DNA of 64,000 nt from Ga0077555 sp046154645 (GCA_046154645.1 JBJXDZ010000098.1:1-64000), one strand, 5' to 3'; counted from the stretch's first letter, positions 25,701-35,918 are shown. Notes: generated by a model not told the origin, from the letters alone. Numbers and translations are program-made.

Positions 25701-28562
25701 TCAAGCCTTGGCTGCCGTGTGCCCGGTCGCGCCGACCATCGGGCCGTCGACTGCCGGTTCAAGCACGGCCCGCAACCTCTCTCGGATTGCCTTCTGGCGC
25801 ACCGGCGCCTCGATCTTCTTGTTGGTCAGGTCAGTGACATAGAACGTGTCGACTGCGCGTTCCCCGAAGGTCGTAATGTGCGCCGACGTGATATCCAGAT
25901 TGAGATCCGACAGCGCACTGGTCAACTCGTAGAGCAGTCCTGGCCGGTCGAGGCCCGCCACCTCGATGACCGTGAATTGATTCGAAATCGTGTTGTCGAT
26001 CACGATCTCCGGCGGCACGCGGAAGGCGCGCATAGGCCCCTTGATCTCGCGCTTTTTCGCCATCAGTGTCGACAGGCGCACAGAACCCTTCAGCATCTTC
26101 TCGATAGTTTCGCCGATCCGCTCCGCCCGCCGCCGCTCGTCGTCCTCGTGGTCGAACTCCCGCTGCAGCAGGAAGGTATCGAGGGCGAAGCCATCGCGAG
26201 TGGTCGCAATGTGGGCGCCGACGATGTTGGCGCCGGCCGCGGCGCAGGCACCTGCAAAGAGCGACAGCAGGCGTGGATGGTTGGGCGCCAGCACGGTGAG
26301 CTCGGTGACCGCCGTGAAAGCGTCAGTGGCGAAGTCTGTGGCGAAAGTTTTCTTCGCTGCCTCCGTGCGCTTGACGAGACGCATATGATCGAGCTGTTTT
26401 TTTGCGTCGGTCCGCAGCCAGTAGTCGCCGTAATGGCGGCGAACGAAGGCTTCGACGGCCTCGGGTTCCGCCGCACCTGCAATCGCTGCAGCGCGGAAGC
26501 CATCCTGCGCGACCGTAATGCGCTCCGAGCCACCGCGCTCGGCCGACCGGCCTTCAACCAATGGTTCCGTGACCGCGTAGAGATTGCGCAGCAATTGCCC
26601 CTTCCAGCCGTTCCAGGTCGTCGGCCCGACCGCCCGAATGTCGGCCACGGTCAGCAGCAGCAGAAGTTTCAGGCGCTCCGGCGTCTGCACCACATCGGCG
26701 AAATCGCGTGCCGTCTTCGGGTCCGACAGATCGCGGCTCTGGGCGATGGAACTCATGTCCAGGTGGTGCTCGATCAGCCAGGCGACCAGCTCCGTTTCAT
26801 CGGGCGAAAGGCCGAGCCGCGGGCACATCTGCCGCGCCACCCTCGCGCCGGCAATGGAGTGATCCTCCTCGCGGCCTTTGGCGATGTCATGCAGGAACGC
26901 TGCAACATAAAGCACCCGTCGGCGCTCGATGCCGCGAATGAGGCGGTGCGACAATGGGTGCGCTTGCTCCGACTCGCCGCGATCGATCTCCGACACGATG
27001 CCGACGGTTCGGATCAGATGCTCGTCCACCGTGTAGCTGTGGTACATGTTGAACTGCATCATGGAAACCACGGTGCCGAAGTCGGGCACGAAGCGACCAA
27101 GCACGCCGGCTTCGTTCATGCGTCGAAGCGTGGCCTCAGGGTTGCCGGGTGCTGTCAGCAGTTCGAGAAAAATGCGATTGGCTTCCGTGTCGTTGCGCAA
27201 CCTGTCGTCGATCAATCGCAGGGATTGCCTGATTAGACGCAGCGCCGTCGGGTGAAACAGCGTTCCCGTCTCCTCCGCATAAGCGAAAAATCGGATGAGA
27301 TTGACCGGGTCGCGTGCAAATACCTGGGCGTCGGCCACATTGAGCCGGCCGTTGTCGATGCGGAAATCGCTGGTGCGCCGTATCCGCCGCCGCGTACGCC
27401 AGCCCAGCGGATCGAGTAGCGCGTCCAATCCCGGCGAGCGTTTCACCTGCTGCACCTCGAGTGCCGAGCACAGGATCGTGGTCAAGTCACCGACGTCTTT
27501 GGCGACCAGGAAGTAATGCTTCATGAAGCGCTCGACGGACCGCAGACCGCCGCGACTGCGATACTTGAGGCGCTCGGCCAGCGCCGGTTGGCGATCGAAG
27601 GACAACCGCTCCTCCGGACGATTGGCCAGAAAATGCAGATGGCAGCGTACCGTCCACAGGAAGTCCTCGCAGCGCCGGAAAGTCGCCTGTTCAGCCGCTG
27701 TAAAAATCGTAGCCGCACCCTTCTCGCTGCCGCCCCCCAGTTCGACATAGGTGGCAATCCAGTGCAGCGTGTGCAAATCGCGCAAGCCCCCTTTGCCGTC
27801 CTTGAGGTTTGGCTCGACCAGATAGCGCGACTGCCCGCTCCGCTTGTGGCGCTCGTCACGCTCGGCGAGCTTGGCTTCAATGAAGGCACGCGCCGTTCCG
27901 GGCACGAGTTCGGTACAGAACGACTTCCAGAGCTGGTCGAAGAGCCGCCTGTCGCCGAGAATGAGCCGCGCATCGAGAATGGCCGTGCGGATCGTCATGT
28001 CCGATTGCGACAGGCGGATCGATTGCTCGATGGTGCGGGTGGCGTGGCCGACTTTCTGGCCGAGATCCCACAAAATCATCAGGATGTATTCGACGACGCT
28101 CTCGCCCCAGGCCGTCTGCTTGTAGGGCAGCAGAAACAGCAGATCGATGTCCGATCCAGGCGCTAACAGCCCCCGGCCATAACCACCCGTGGCGATGACC
28201 GCCATGTACTCGGCATCGTCCGGATTGTTGGTGCGATAGATATGCGCGGTGACGTAGTCGTAGATGAGGTGGATCAACTCGTCCTGGAACTGCGAGAGTC
28301 CGGCCGCACAGCGCCGCCCATCCCCGTCGGCATTGAGATTGACCTGGGCGGTTGCACGGGCTTCGCGGATCAATCGCTTCAAGCGATCGACAATGTCGGG
28401 CCGGGCTTCCTCCGCGCTTTCCCCTGCCTTGCGGAAGATCGCCGTCAATTCGTGACGCAGCGCCATGCCGTCGAAATAAGGCGCATCGGACATCGGCTTC
28501 GTCGTCATGAGTGGCTCGCGCGCAAACACAGGCCTGGAACCGGCCGCCAGAGGCATCTGCAT
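25701..28562 (-). CDS. glnD: bifunctional uridylyltransferase/uridylyl-removing enzyme GlnD
   Basis: A 953-aa sensor of nitrogen status that uridylylates PII proteins when glutamine is low and removes UMP when it is high. Domain order fits GlnD: an N-terminal nucleotidyltransferase (GGYGRGLLAPGSDIDLLFL), a central HD hydrolase (AAFLHDIAKGREEDHS), then two C-terminal ACT domains (TVLAPNHPRLLSLFAGACAA and VIEVAGLDRPGLLYELTSAL). The first ATG at 28562 is used, but starts at 28508 or 28493 are possible. The full length is intact. Confidence 0.97.
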   Translation of the reverse strand: MQMPLAAGSRPVFAREPLMTTKPMSDAPYFDGMALRHELTAIFRKAGESAEEARPDIVDRLKRLIREARATAQVNLNADGDGRRCAAGLSQFQDELIHLIYDYVTAHIYRTNNPDDAEYMAVIATGGYGRGLLAPGSDIDLLFLLPYKQTAWGESVVEYILMILWDLGQKVGHATRTIEQSIRLSQSDMTIRTAILDARLILGDRRLFDQLWKSFCTELVPGTARAFIEAKLAERDERHKRSGQSRYLVEPNLKDGKGGLRDLHTLHWIATYVELGGGSEKGAATIFTAAEQATFRRCEDFLWTVRCHLHFLANRPEERLSFDRQPALAERLKYRSRGGLRSVERFMKHYFLVAKDVGDLTTILCSALEVQQVKRSPGLDALLDPLGWRTRRRIRRTSDFRIDNGRLNVADAQVFARDPVNLIRFFAYAEETGTLFHPTALRLIRQSLRLIDDRLRNDTEANRIFLELLTAPGNPEATLRRMNEAGVLGRFVPDFGTVVSMMQFNMYHSYTVDEHLIRTVGIVSEIDRGESEQAHPLSHRLIRGIERRRVLYVAAFLHDIAKGREEDHSIAGARVARQMCPRLGLSPDETELVAWLIEHHLDMSSIAQSRDLSDPKTARDFADVVQTPERLKLLLLLTVADIRAVGPTTWNGWKGQLLRNLYAVTEPLVEGRSAERGGSERITVAQDGFRAAAIAGAAEPEAVEAFVRRHYGDYWLRTDAKKQLDHMRLVKRTEAAKKTFATDFATDAFTAVTELTVLAPNHPRLLSLFAGACAAAGANIVGAHIATTRDGFALDTFLLQREFDHEDDERRRAERIGETIEKMLKGSVRLSTLMAKKREIKGPMRAFRVPPEIVIDNTISNQFTVIEVAGLDRPGLLYELTSALSDLNLDITSAHITTFGERAVDTFYVTDLTNKKIEAPVRQKAIRERLRAVLEPAVDGPMVGATGHTAAKA

Positions 28563-28615
28563 GACCTAAGGCTCGGCTCGCCGTCTGTCCATCTGCCTTG
28601 CGGCGTCGGGTCAAC

Positions 28616-29542
28616 TCAAGCGTCGAGATAATTGAGTTTCGCGCCCGCCCCCTCCCACGGCATGCTGACGAGGCGACCGGTCATGGAGAGCGTAATGAAA
28701 GCTGTCTGCCGGCCAGGCCCGCCAAAACAGATGTTGGTCACATAGGGATCGCCGGGTATGGCGATGTGTCGGATCGACTGGCCATCCGGCGAGATCACGG
28801 TGATGCCAGGATTGAACAGCGTTGCTACGCAGATATTGCCTGCCGCGTCGATGGCCATGGAATCGAACAGGTTGAAGCCCCCGATGCCCGCCACAAGGCG
28901 ACCGCCGCTGGGGCTTGGCCACGGCTGCTTCGCCACTTCGCCGGGCGCCTTGATGTCGTAGGCCCACACCCGTCCCGTCCACGTCTCCGCCACATAGAGC
29001 ACCTTGCCATCGGGCGAAAGTCCGCATCCGTTCGGCGTCATGAGCGGGAAGGCAACCTCCTTGATGAGGCTGCCGTCAGCCTTGGCATAGTAGACGCAGC
29101 CGCGATCCTGCTCGCGGTCGCGGACCTTGCCGAGGTCGGTGAAATAGAAGCCGCCATGGGTGTCGAAAACCAGATCGTTGGGTCCGTTCAGCTTATGGTT
29201 CGGCCCCTTGGTATAGAGCGTCTGCACCTTGCCTGATGCCAGATCGACCTTTTCGATCCGGCCGCCCCGATAGTCGGCGGGCTGCCCGATGGGCCGCATC
29301 TGCTCTTTGTCGCGGTGCCATTCGAAGCCGCCATTATTGCAGATGTAGCAGGCCCCGCCCGGGCCGATCGCGGCGCCATTGGGTCCACCGCCGGTCATGG
29401 CAACCACCGTCGTTCGACCGTCCGGATGCACGCGTGACAGCGTGCCACGCTCGATTTCGACCACCAGCACCGTGCCGTCAGCCATGGCGATCGGACCTTC
29501 GGGAAAACGCAATCCCTTGGCGATCTCGGTAATGCTCGACAT
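28616..29542 (-). CDS. SMP-30/gluconolactonase-type beta-propeller hydrolase
   Basis: A 308-aa protein with the SMP-30 start (LRFPEGPIAMADGTVLVVE) that carries the metal-binding glutamate, plus LNGPNDLVFDTHGGFYFTD and NGCGLSPDGKVLYVAET, which place the other metal ligands (N, D). It probably hydrolyses a sugar lactone or similar ester. The start at 29542 has GAGAGG. It is divergent from an SDR gene, a common partner in sugar or hydroxy-acid catabolism. Confidence 0.9.
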   Translation of the reverse strand: MSSITEIAKGLRFPEGPIAMADGTVLVVEIERGTLSRVHPDGRTTVVAMTGGGPNGAAIGPGGACYICNNGGFEWHRDKEQMRPIGQPADYRGGRIEKVDLASGKVQTLYTKGPNHKLNGPNDLVFDTHGGFYFTDLGKVRDREQDRGCVYYAKADGSLIKEVAFPLMTPNGCGLSPDGKVLYVAETWTGRVWAYDIKAPGEVAKQPWPSPSGGRLVAGIGGFNLFDSMAIDAAGNICVATLFNPGITVISPDGQSIRHIAIPGDPYVTNICFGGPGRQTAFITLSMTGRLVSMPWEGAGAKLNYLDA

Positions 29543-29742
29543 GGCAGGCCTCTCGCGTTGTTCCGGCGTTCCGCCAAAGTCCCATGCGCTGACCCTGAGC
29601 ACAAGTGCCGGTGTCGCCGGTTGTGTCGCCAGTGCCGGCAGACGCCAAGCCTTGACAACGACAGGCCTGGACGACGCGGCCCCAAGCGCCAATGATGATG
29701 CGCCAGTCCACGTTCTCCCACCCCATGCGACGGAGTCGATGC

Positions 29743-30507
29743 ATGCGCTTTTCCGGCAAGCTTGCTCTCATCACGGCCGCGGCCAGCGGCATTGGTCGCG
29801 CGACGGCAGACATCATCGCCCGCGAAGGCGGCACCGTGTTGGCTGTCGACAACCACAAGGACCGCCTCGAGGCTACCGTCGCGGGCATCACAGCAGCCGG
29901 CGGCAAAGCACACCCTTACCTGGCTGACGCCCTCGCACAGAGCCAGGTCGATGGCATCGTCGACGACGCGGTTCGCCGCCACCAGCGCATCGATATCCTA
30001 GTCAACGGCGTCGGCGGCAGCACCATCATTGCCAAGCCGCACGCCACGACGGAGGAGCTGACCTTGGCCGAATGGCAGGCCATCGTTGACTTCAATCTCA
30101 ACGGAACATTCCTGTTCAGCCACGCTGTAATCCCTGTGATGAAACGCCAGGGCAGCGGCAAGATCGTCAATCTGGCCTCGATCGCAGGGCGCGGAAAAAG
30201 CGTGGCCAGCTCATCCGCCTATGCGGCAGCCAAAGGCGGCATCATTGCATTCACCACCAAGCTTGCCAGCGAGCTCGGTCCGCACGGCATCAATGTCAAC
30301 GCCATTGCGCCCAGCATGACGCTGACCGAGCGCATCAAGCCGCGATGGCAGCAACGCCCACCCGACGTGCGCGCGCAGGATATCGAGCGGACACCCTTGC
30401 GGCGCATGGCCGAAGCGGTCGACCAGGCCAACGTCATCTGCTTCCTTGCCTCGTCGCACGCCGACTTCGTCACCGGCCTCACCATCGACGTGACCGGCGG
30501 CCTTTGA
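29743..30507 (+). CDS. short-chain dehydrogenase/reductase
   Basis: A 254-aa classical SDR. The cofactor loop is TAAASGIG (one Gly replaced by Ala), with NG in LVNGVGG (usually NNAG) and the active site YAAAK preceded by a serine. Aspartate in AVDNHKD suggests NAD. The start at 29743 has a GGAG site; upstream in-frame ATGs are less likely. It is divergent from the SMP-30 gene. Confidence 0.9.
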   Translation: MRFSGKLALITAAASGIGRATADIIAREGGTVLAVDNHKDRLEATVAGITAAGGKAHPYLADALAQSQVDGIVDDAVRRHQRIDILVNGVGGSTIIAKPHATTEELTLAEWQAIVDFNLNGTFLFSHAVIPVMKRQGSGKIVNLASIAGRGKSVASSSAYAAAKGGIIAFTTKLASELGPHGINVNAIAPSMTLTERIKPRWQQRPPDVRAQDIERTPLRRMAEAVDQANVICFLASSHADFVTGLTIDVTGGL

Positions 30508-30653
30508 CCAGCCGCGATCTTGGTGCATGACAGCGGCCGAGGCAGATGCTGGCTGCTGCCTGCTGGCACGACTCCTTTGACGGCTCAGCCCCTTTCGCGC
30601 GAGGGTGGGCTCACATATCAGAACCATTGTCCACCAACTCAGGCTCGCCCCAC

Positions 30654-32051
30654 ATGACCAACCGGCTCCCCGAGGTACTGAAAGCCCTCGACCAATCGCA
30701 GGATGCAGCCCTCGAGCGGCTGTTCGATTTCCTGCGCATCCCCTCGATTTCCACTGATCCCGCCTACAAGGCGGACTGCCAGAAGGCGGCCGAATGGTGT
30801 GCGCGGGAATTGAAGGCGGTGGGTTTCGTCGAGGCCAAGGTGGTGCCGACAACAGGGCACCCCATGGTCGTGGCGCACGATCGCAAGACGGTGCCGAAAG
30901 GCATGCCGCACCTGCTGTTCTATGGCCACTACGACGTGCAGCCACCCGACCCGCTGGATCTCTGGAAAACGCCGCCGTTCGAGCCGCGCCTCGCCACCGA
31001 GAAGGGCAATGGGAAAGTCATCGTCGCGCGCGGCGCCGAGGACAACAAGGGCCAGCTGATGACGTTTCTGGAGGCAGCCCGAGCCTGGAAACAGGTGGCG
31101 GGCGAGTTGCCGGTTGCCGTCACCGTGCTGTTCGAGGGCGAGGAGGAGTGCGGCTCGCCGTCGCTGCCGGGGTTCCTCGCCAAGCACGCCAAGGAGGTGA
31201 CCTGTGACCTGGCGCTCGTGTGCGACACGGGCCAATGGGACAAGGATACCCCGGCCGTCACGACGCAATTGCGCGGCATGGCCGGCATCGAGCTGGTCGT
31301 CACCGCGGCCTCACGTGATCTCCACTCCGGACTTTACGGCGCCGCGGCAGCGAACCCGATCCGCGTGCTGGTGGGCCTGTGCGGCGCCATGCATGACAAG
31401 AACGGCAAGGTGCAGATCCCAGGCTTCTACGACGGCATCGTCAAGCCGTCGGCGAAGCAGATCAAGCAATGGAAGAGCCTCGGTTTCGACGAGGCAGCCT
31501 TCCTCGGCAACGTCGGGCTGTCGATTCCGGCCGGCGAGAAGGGCTATAGCGTGCTGGAGCAGGTGTGGGCGCGCCCAACCCTGGAGTTCAATGGCATTTC
31601 AGGCGGCTATCAGGGCGTCGGCACCAAGACCGTCATTCCGGCCAAAGCGTCGGTGAAGATCACGTGCCGTCTCGTGCCCGGGCAAGACCCGAAGAAGGTG
31701 ATCAAGGGCATCCAGACGTTCGTCAAGGAGCGGCTCCCCGCAGACTGCAAGATCGAGTTCCTCGGCGGGCGCGGCAGCCCGGCCATCGCCTTCGATACGG
31801 AAGCCCCGCACATCGCCAAAGCGGCAGCGGCACTCTCGGACGAGTGGGGCAAGGCCACCCCCCTGATCGCACTCGGCGGCTCGATCCCGATCGTGCAGTC
31901 GTTCAAGGACGAACTCGGCATGGACAGCCTGCTGGTCGGCTACGGCCTCGACGACGACCGCATCCACAGCCCGAACGAAAAGTACAACTTGACGAGCTTC
32001 CGCAAGGGCGCGCGCAGCTGGGCACGCATCCTGGCCGGCCTGGCAACCTAG
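30654..32051 (+). CDS. M20-family metallopeptidase (dipeptidase type)
   Basis: A 465-aa enzyme with the two-zinc motif set: YGHYDVQPP, ARGAEDNKGQ, EGEEECGSP, and a C-terminal HSPNEKYN. The length and motifs fit the M20 dipeptidase/ArgE-DapE-like group, which removes terminal residues from dipeptides or acyl amino acids in the cytoplasm. The ribosome site before 30654 is weak. Confidence 0.93.
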   Translation: MTNRLPEVLKALDQSQDAALERLFDFLRIPSISTDPAYKADCQKAAEWCARELKAVGFVEAKVVPTTGHPMVVAHDRKTVPKGMPHLLFYGHYDVQPPDPLDLWKTPPFEPRLATEKGNGKVIVARGAEDNKGQLMTFLEAARAWKQVAGELPVAVTVLFEGEEECGSPSLPGFLAKHAKEVTCDLALVCDTGQWDKDTPAVTTQLRGMAGIELVVTAASRDLHSGLYGAAAANPIRVLVGLCGAMHDKNGKVQIPGFYDGIVKPSAKQIKQWKSLGFDEAAFLGNVGLSIPAGEKGYSVLEQVWARPTLEFNGISGGYQGVGTKTVIPAKASVKITCRLVPGQDPKKVIKGIQTFVKERLPADCKIEFLGGRGSPAIAFDTEAPHIAKAAAALSDEWGKATPLIALGGSIPIVQSFKDELGMDSLLVGYGLDDDRIHSPNEKYNLTSFRKGARSWARILAGLAT

Positions 32052-32251
32052 CGGAGCAAAGTAACCGTCTTTTCCGCTAGCAATGCCGCCGAACTGTCCG
32101 TCGCGTGAAAATGTCGTTGCGGCACCATCTTGCTGCGATATTCTCGCGACACCACTTGAGGCTGCTGCCTGGACAACGTAAACCAGCGCGGAACAGGCAT
32201 GACATCGGCAAAGCCGTCTCAGAACCGGCGCAACGCCCAAGGAACACCACG

Positions 32252-33094
32252 ATGGTCCGCTTACGTTATCTTATTCCCGCGCTTGCTGCGGCGGTGGCGC
32301 TCGCCATTCCGGCATTGGCACAGTTTGGGCCGGGACCAGGCGGTCGCGCGCCCTACGGCAATCAGCCACCCGGCAAAAACGAGGCGGGGCGCTTCGACTA
32401 CTATGCCTTGGTGATGTCCTGGAGCCCCACGCATTGCGCCGTCAACGCGCGCGGGCCGTCCGACCAGCAGTGCAACCCACGCAGCGGCCGTGGCTACTCG
32501 TTCGTGCTGCACGGGCTGTGGCCCCAGTACGAGCGTGGCTTCCCCGGCGATTGCCCGACGCGGGAACGCCCTTTCGTGCCGCAACAAACCATCAACAGCA
32601 TGCTCGACATCATGCCGAGCCCACCCTTGATCATCTACGAATACAAGAAGCACGGCACCTGCTCCGGCCTGTCGCCGGAGGCCTATTACGACCTGTCGCG
32701 CAAGCTCTTCACCAAGGTCAAGGTGCCGCCTCGCTACGAGCGTCCCAACCAGGCGTTTTTCGTCACGCCCGCGGAGTTGATTCAGGATTTCACGTCGGTA
32801 AACCCGACCCTCAAGGCTGAGAATCTGGCTGTCGTGTGCGGCGGTCCAGGTGGCCGCATGCGCGAAATCCGCGTCTGCTTCTCGCGTGAGGGTGAATTCC
32901 GCGCCTGCGGTCAGAACGAGAATCCGCGCCGGCTGTGTAACTTGCCGCGCATGTACGTGCCGCCGGTCCGCGACACGGCAGCAGCCGGGCGCCAGCCTCC
33001 GCCGCCGGCACAACCCGCTCCGCAACAGCGTGGCACCAGCCCCTTGCCTGGGCCGGCCGACATCCCGGCCGTGCGCGGCGAACGCAAGATCTGA
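32252..33094 (+). CDS. secreted ribonuclease T2 family protein
   Basis: A 280-aa protein with a signal peptide ending at PALAQ. Both active-site signatures are present: FVLHGLWPQ (CAS1, His about 87) and YEYKKHGTC (CAS2, Glu about 130, His about 134). Several cysteines are available for disulfides. The C-terminal 40 residues are Pro/Gln-rich and probably unstructured. RNase T2 cleaves RNA non-specifically in the periplasm or outside. AAGGAACACC precedes the ATG at 32252. Confidence 0.93.
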   Translation: MVRLRYLIPALAAAVALAIPALAQFGPGPGGRAPYGNQPPGKNEAGRFDYYALVMSWSPTHCAVNARGPSDQQCNPRSGRGYSFVLHGLWPQYERGFPGDCPTRERPFVPQQTINSMLDIMPSPPLIIYEYKKHGTCSGLSPEAYYDLSRKLFTKVKVPPRYERPNQAFFVTPAELIQDFTSVNPTLKAENLAVVCGGPGGRMREIRVCFSREGEFRACGQNENPRRLCNLPRMYVPPVRDTAAAGRQPPPPAQPAPQQRGTSPLPGPADIPAVRGERKI

Positions 33095-33300
33095 AATTGA
33101 ATGTTGTTTTGGTGATGCGCCGACCCGCATCGCCAAGACGAAACACCTGCGCCGCGGCAATGCGCTGTGTTGATTTTCAGGATTCACGTGTTGATAAGTC
33201 GGCACGTCGCCATGGTGTTGCCGCCTGATCCTTGCGTGCCCGTCCCGGGTGCTTCAACGTCTTGGCCTGTGCGCGCGTCGATGCGGCTGGCGTGACGATA

Positions 33301-33762
33301 ATGCGAGAAACCCTTGAAGCACGGCAAGCCGACGCTTCCGTCCCCTCATCGACGAAGGCGACGTTTGGAGCGCACGACGCGGCGATTGCGCCAGGAAATG
33401 AATCGAGCCGGCCGCGATCAACCTTGGCTTGGGGCATCGCCGGCTTTCTGATCGGCGCCATCTTCTGGCATTTCATCGGCTTCTGGGGCTTCGTCAGCGA
33501 CATCGTGCTGAAGGGCCGACCACAAGACAGCCGGATCGTCGCGCAGACTGGCAGCGATTGCACCGAGCTGGCTTTGGATCGCGCCACGGGTGTCATTCAT
33601 GCCACAGCGTGTCCGATCCATGCCCCTCAGCTCGCTGAAGTGGCCCGCAGCGACCGCGAAGATTCAGAACGCATCAACCGGTTGAAGAAGTTGGCGTCGC
33701 CGCGTTGGACCATCGAAGTCAGCCAGGACGCTGAGCCGAGCGAGACGCCGGCGCAACGCTGA
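33301..33762 (+). CDS. small single-pass membrane protein, unknown function
   Basis: A 153-aa protein with one strong membrane segment (LAWGIAGFLIGAIFWHFIGFWGFV) at about residues 40-65. The cytoplasmic or periplasmic tail after it holds two cysteines (GSDCTEL, ATACPIH). I recognise no family. It begins about 200 bp after the RNase T2 gene, in the same direction. Confidence 0.6.
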   Translation: MRETLEARQADASVPSSTKATFGAHDAAIAPGNESSRPRSTLAWGIAGFLIGAIFWHFIGFWGFVSDIVLKGRPQDSRIVAQTGSDCTELALDRATGVIHATACPIHAPQLAEVARSDREDSERINRLKKLASPRWTIEVSQDAEPSETPAQR

Positions 33763-33903
33763 ATCGTGCTGACGAAGGGCCCCAATAACAGACCGCTGTC
33801 GCAATCCAGTCCCGGGCACAACCCTCCATTTGCCCTGGAATCGTCGGAAACTCTCGGCAACACTCCGGCCTCTCGCCATTGCGTTCGAGGAGGGCCCCTG
33901 GAG

Positions 33904-34293
33904 ATGTTTACCGTTGGACAGCGATGGCGCTATCCGGTGCCCGAGGACCTGGCTCAGTCACGACTGATCATCGGCGCGATCCTGGTCTTCGAAGGCGCAA
34001 CCCGATTGATATGCACCTGCGTCACGCACGCCCTTCAAACCGGCCCCACCGGCGACATCACTATCGTCACCATCCCGTTCCTGCCCATGACGGAAGCGGC
34101 ACTCGCTGCAACCGTCACAGATCTTGATGGGGACGGCGAGGTTGCCCCCGAGTTTGCCGCCCAGTTTCAGGCTTGGCACGAGGATGGCCGCGGCCTCAGC
34201 TACTTCACGGTGCCCTTCGAAGGTTCCCTTGACCGTATGATTGCCCGCCAGATGGCCGACATCGCCGATGCCTCGATGGCCGGCAACAGCTGA
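33904..34293 (+). CDS. conserved-looking hypothetical protein
   Basis: A 129-aa soluble protein (MFTVGQRWRYPVPEDL...). It starts at 33904 with GGAG directly before the ATG and a GAGGAG further upstream. No motif identifies a function; VTDLDGDGEV is acidic but too short to call an EF-hand. It ends 3 bp before the stop of the convergent luciferase-like gene. Confidence 0.55.
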   Translation: MFTVGQRWRYPVPEDLAQSRLIIGAILVFEGATRLICTCVTHALQTGPTGDITIVTIPFLPMTEAALAATVTDLDGDGEVAPEFAAQFQAWHEDGRGLSYFTVPFEGSLDRMIARQMADIADASMAGNS

Positions 34294-34296
34294 AAC

Positions 34297-35250
34297 TCAT
34301 CCATTGCCGATCATGCTGGCCGCAAACTGCTCCATGCGTTCAACAATGCCACCGATGTACGGGGCATGGAACGACAAGCAGAGATCCTGAATACCGGCCA
34401 CTTCCAGCGCCGCCACATCGGCCTTCAGGTCGGCAACCGAACCCGTCATCGTGCGCCGCCCTCCCGAGAGTGCTGCCTCTGCCGTCGTGTTGACCGGCCA
34501 CAGGACGACGTGGGCCAAGTGGATCGTTGCCGGGTCGCGCCCCATCGTCTGGGCGAGAGCCTTGAATTTCGTCACGGCACCAGCCACACGCTCAGGCGTG
34601 TCGAGGCGATTGGCCGGGTTGGAGGACGCCGGATACCAGCCGTCGCCGAGCTTGATGGCGCGCTTCATGGCGGGCTCACTCTCGCCACCGATCCACAGCG
34701 GGGGATGCGGCTTCTGCACGGGCTTGGGCCGGAACAGGACGGGATCGAAATCGACGTGTTTGCCGTGGAACTGCGGCGTGTCCTTGGTCCACAGCTCCTT
34801 GAAGGCTGCCAGATACTCGTCGGTGACACGCCCGCGCTCCTCGAAAGGAGGTGCGTCCAGGGCTTCGAATTCCTCCTTCATCCAACCGGCTCCACAGCCG
34901 ACGATGACACGCCCGCCGGAAAGTACGTCAGCGGTGGCAAGCATCTTGGCGGCCAGAATGACCTGGCGATGCGGAACCACCATCACCGACGTCAGCAGCT
35001 TCAAACGCTTGGTGCAGCCAGCCAGGAACGACAGGGTGGACAGTTGCTCCAGGCATTCACCGACATTGGCGGGCGCCCATTCGCCGCCTTCGCTGTAGGG
35101 ATAGCGTGAGGCGATATCGGCGGGCACCACGACATGGTCGTTGACGCTGACAAAGTCGAAGCCCAGCCGCTCGGCCGCCTCTGCCACGCCGAGATAGCCC
35201 TCCCGGGTGGCCATGGGACCGCGCGAAAGTATGTTCACACCAAAGCGCAT
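34297..35250 (-). CDS. luciferase-like (LLM class) flavin-dependent oxidoreductase
   Basis: A 317-aa TIM-barrel oxidoreductase with the start MRFGVNILSRGP and the segments FDFVSVNDHV, RLKLLTSVMVVPHRQVILAAKMLAT, GCGAGWMKEEF and PLWIGGESEPAMKRAI. The pattern fits the LLM-class proteins annotated as F420-dependent; FMN use is also possible. The start at 35250 has a GGAGG site; the longer frame to 35373 is not supported. Confidence 0.88.
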   Translation of the reverse strand: MRFGVNILSRGPMATREGYLGVAEAAERLGFDFVSVNDHVVVPADIASRYPYSEGGEWAPANVGECLEQLSTLSFLAGCTKRLKLLTSVMVVPHRQVILAAKMLATADVLSGGRVIVGCGAGWMKEEFEALDAPPFEERGRVTDEYLAAFKELWTKDTPQFHGKHVDFDPVLFRPKPVQKPHPPLWIGGESEPAMKRAIKLGDGWYPASSNPANRLDTPERVAGAVTKFKALAQTMGRDPATIHLAHVVLWPVNTTAEAALSGGRRTMTGSVADLKADVAALEVAGIQDLCLSFHAPYIGGIVERMEQFAASMIGNG

Positions 35251-35395
35251 TGTGAAAGCCTCCAAGCGAGAGCAGCGTCGCGACTGGCCATCAGGATAGG
35301 GCAGATGGCAACCGACGGCCAGACATGACAACGCCCCAGCCGAAGGGCCAGGGCGCGCCAGAAGTACCGTCATAAAGACAGCGGGCCTCGGGCCC

Positions 35396-35668
35396 TCAGT
35401 TCAGCGCCTCTTTCAGCTTCTTGGCCGGGCTGAACTTGGGCACGTTCGACGCCGGAATCTTGAGCGGCGCCTTCGTGAGCGGATTGATGCCCTCGCGTGC
35501 TTTGCGCTTCGCCACCTTGAACGTACCGAAGTCGGGGATGCGCAGATCCGTACCGCTCTTCATGGAAGCCGTGATCTGCTCCACCACAGTATCGACAGCG
35601 ATCTTCGCCTTGTCCTTGCTGATGTCACATGCAGTCGCGACAGCGTCGATCAAATCCTGCTTGCTCAT
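35396..35668 (-). CDS. hupB: DNA-binding protein HU
   Basis: A 90-aa histone-like protein of exactly the usual HU length, with MSKQDLIDAVA, the DFGTFKVAKRKAREGINP arm and the PKFSPAKKLKEALN end. It compacts and bends DNA. It is encoded downstream of lon with about 305 bp between, including the lon terminator and probably its own promoter. AGAGGA precedes the ATG. Confidence 0.97.
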   Translation of the reverse strand: MSKQDLIDAVATACDISKDKAKIAVDTVVEQITASMKSGTDLRIPDFGTFKVAKRKAREGINPLTKAPLKIPASNVPKFSPAKKLKEALN

Positions 35669-35774
35669 GTCCGTATCCTCTGGAGGTCTGGAAATCTTGG
35701 GGGCGCGATCCGGGATCGGCGCCCGCGCGGCGCCCGGCTCGGCGCGTCCTCACCATGTCGGCCAGGACGTGGCG

Positions 35775-35804
35775 TTAACAACGATTAATGGGCGAGGCCG
35801 TCAA
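35775..35804 (-). promoter_or_regulatory. candidate promoter for hupB
   Basis: On the minus strand TTGACG (35799-35804) is followed after 18 bp by TGTTAA (35775-35780), about 110 bp before the HU start codon. The -35 is good and the -10 only fair. Confidence 0.35.
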
Positions 35805-35884
35805 GCCCCAAAATCCGCCATTCAACCGGTCAGAGCGCCTGAATCCGGGCGTTTCGCCGCACCCGTGTGAACGAAAAAGGAATG

Positions 35885-35918
35885 AAAAACGACCCTTCAC
35901 CAGGGCGGTGAAGGGTCG
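35885..35918 (-). terminator. rho-independent terminator of lon
   Basis: A perfect 12-bp stem, CGACCCTTCACC (35890-35901) against GGTGAAGGGTCG (35907-35918), with a 5-nt loop. On the minus strand it is followed at once by TTTTT and a second T-run. It lies 56 bp after the lon stop codon, so it ends the lon transcript before hupB. Confidence 0.9.

Noticed and set aside
26397..26403. Homopolymer T7 in glnD as a frameshift
   Set aside because: The reading frame continues intact through it, with conserved HD and ACT domains on both sides.
25623..27236. Plus-strand open frame of over 500 codons
   Set aside because: Antisense to glnD, whose motifs are complete on the other strand; no family resemblance.
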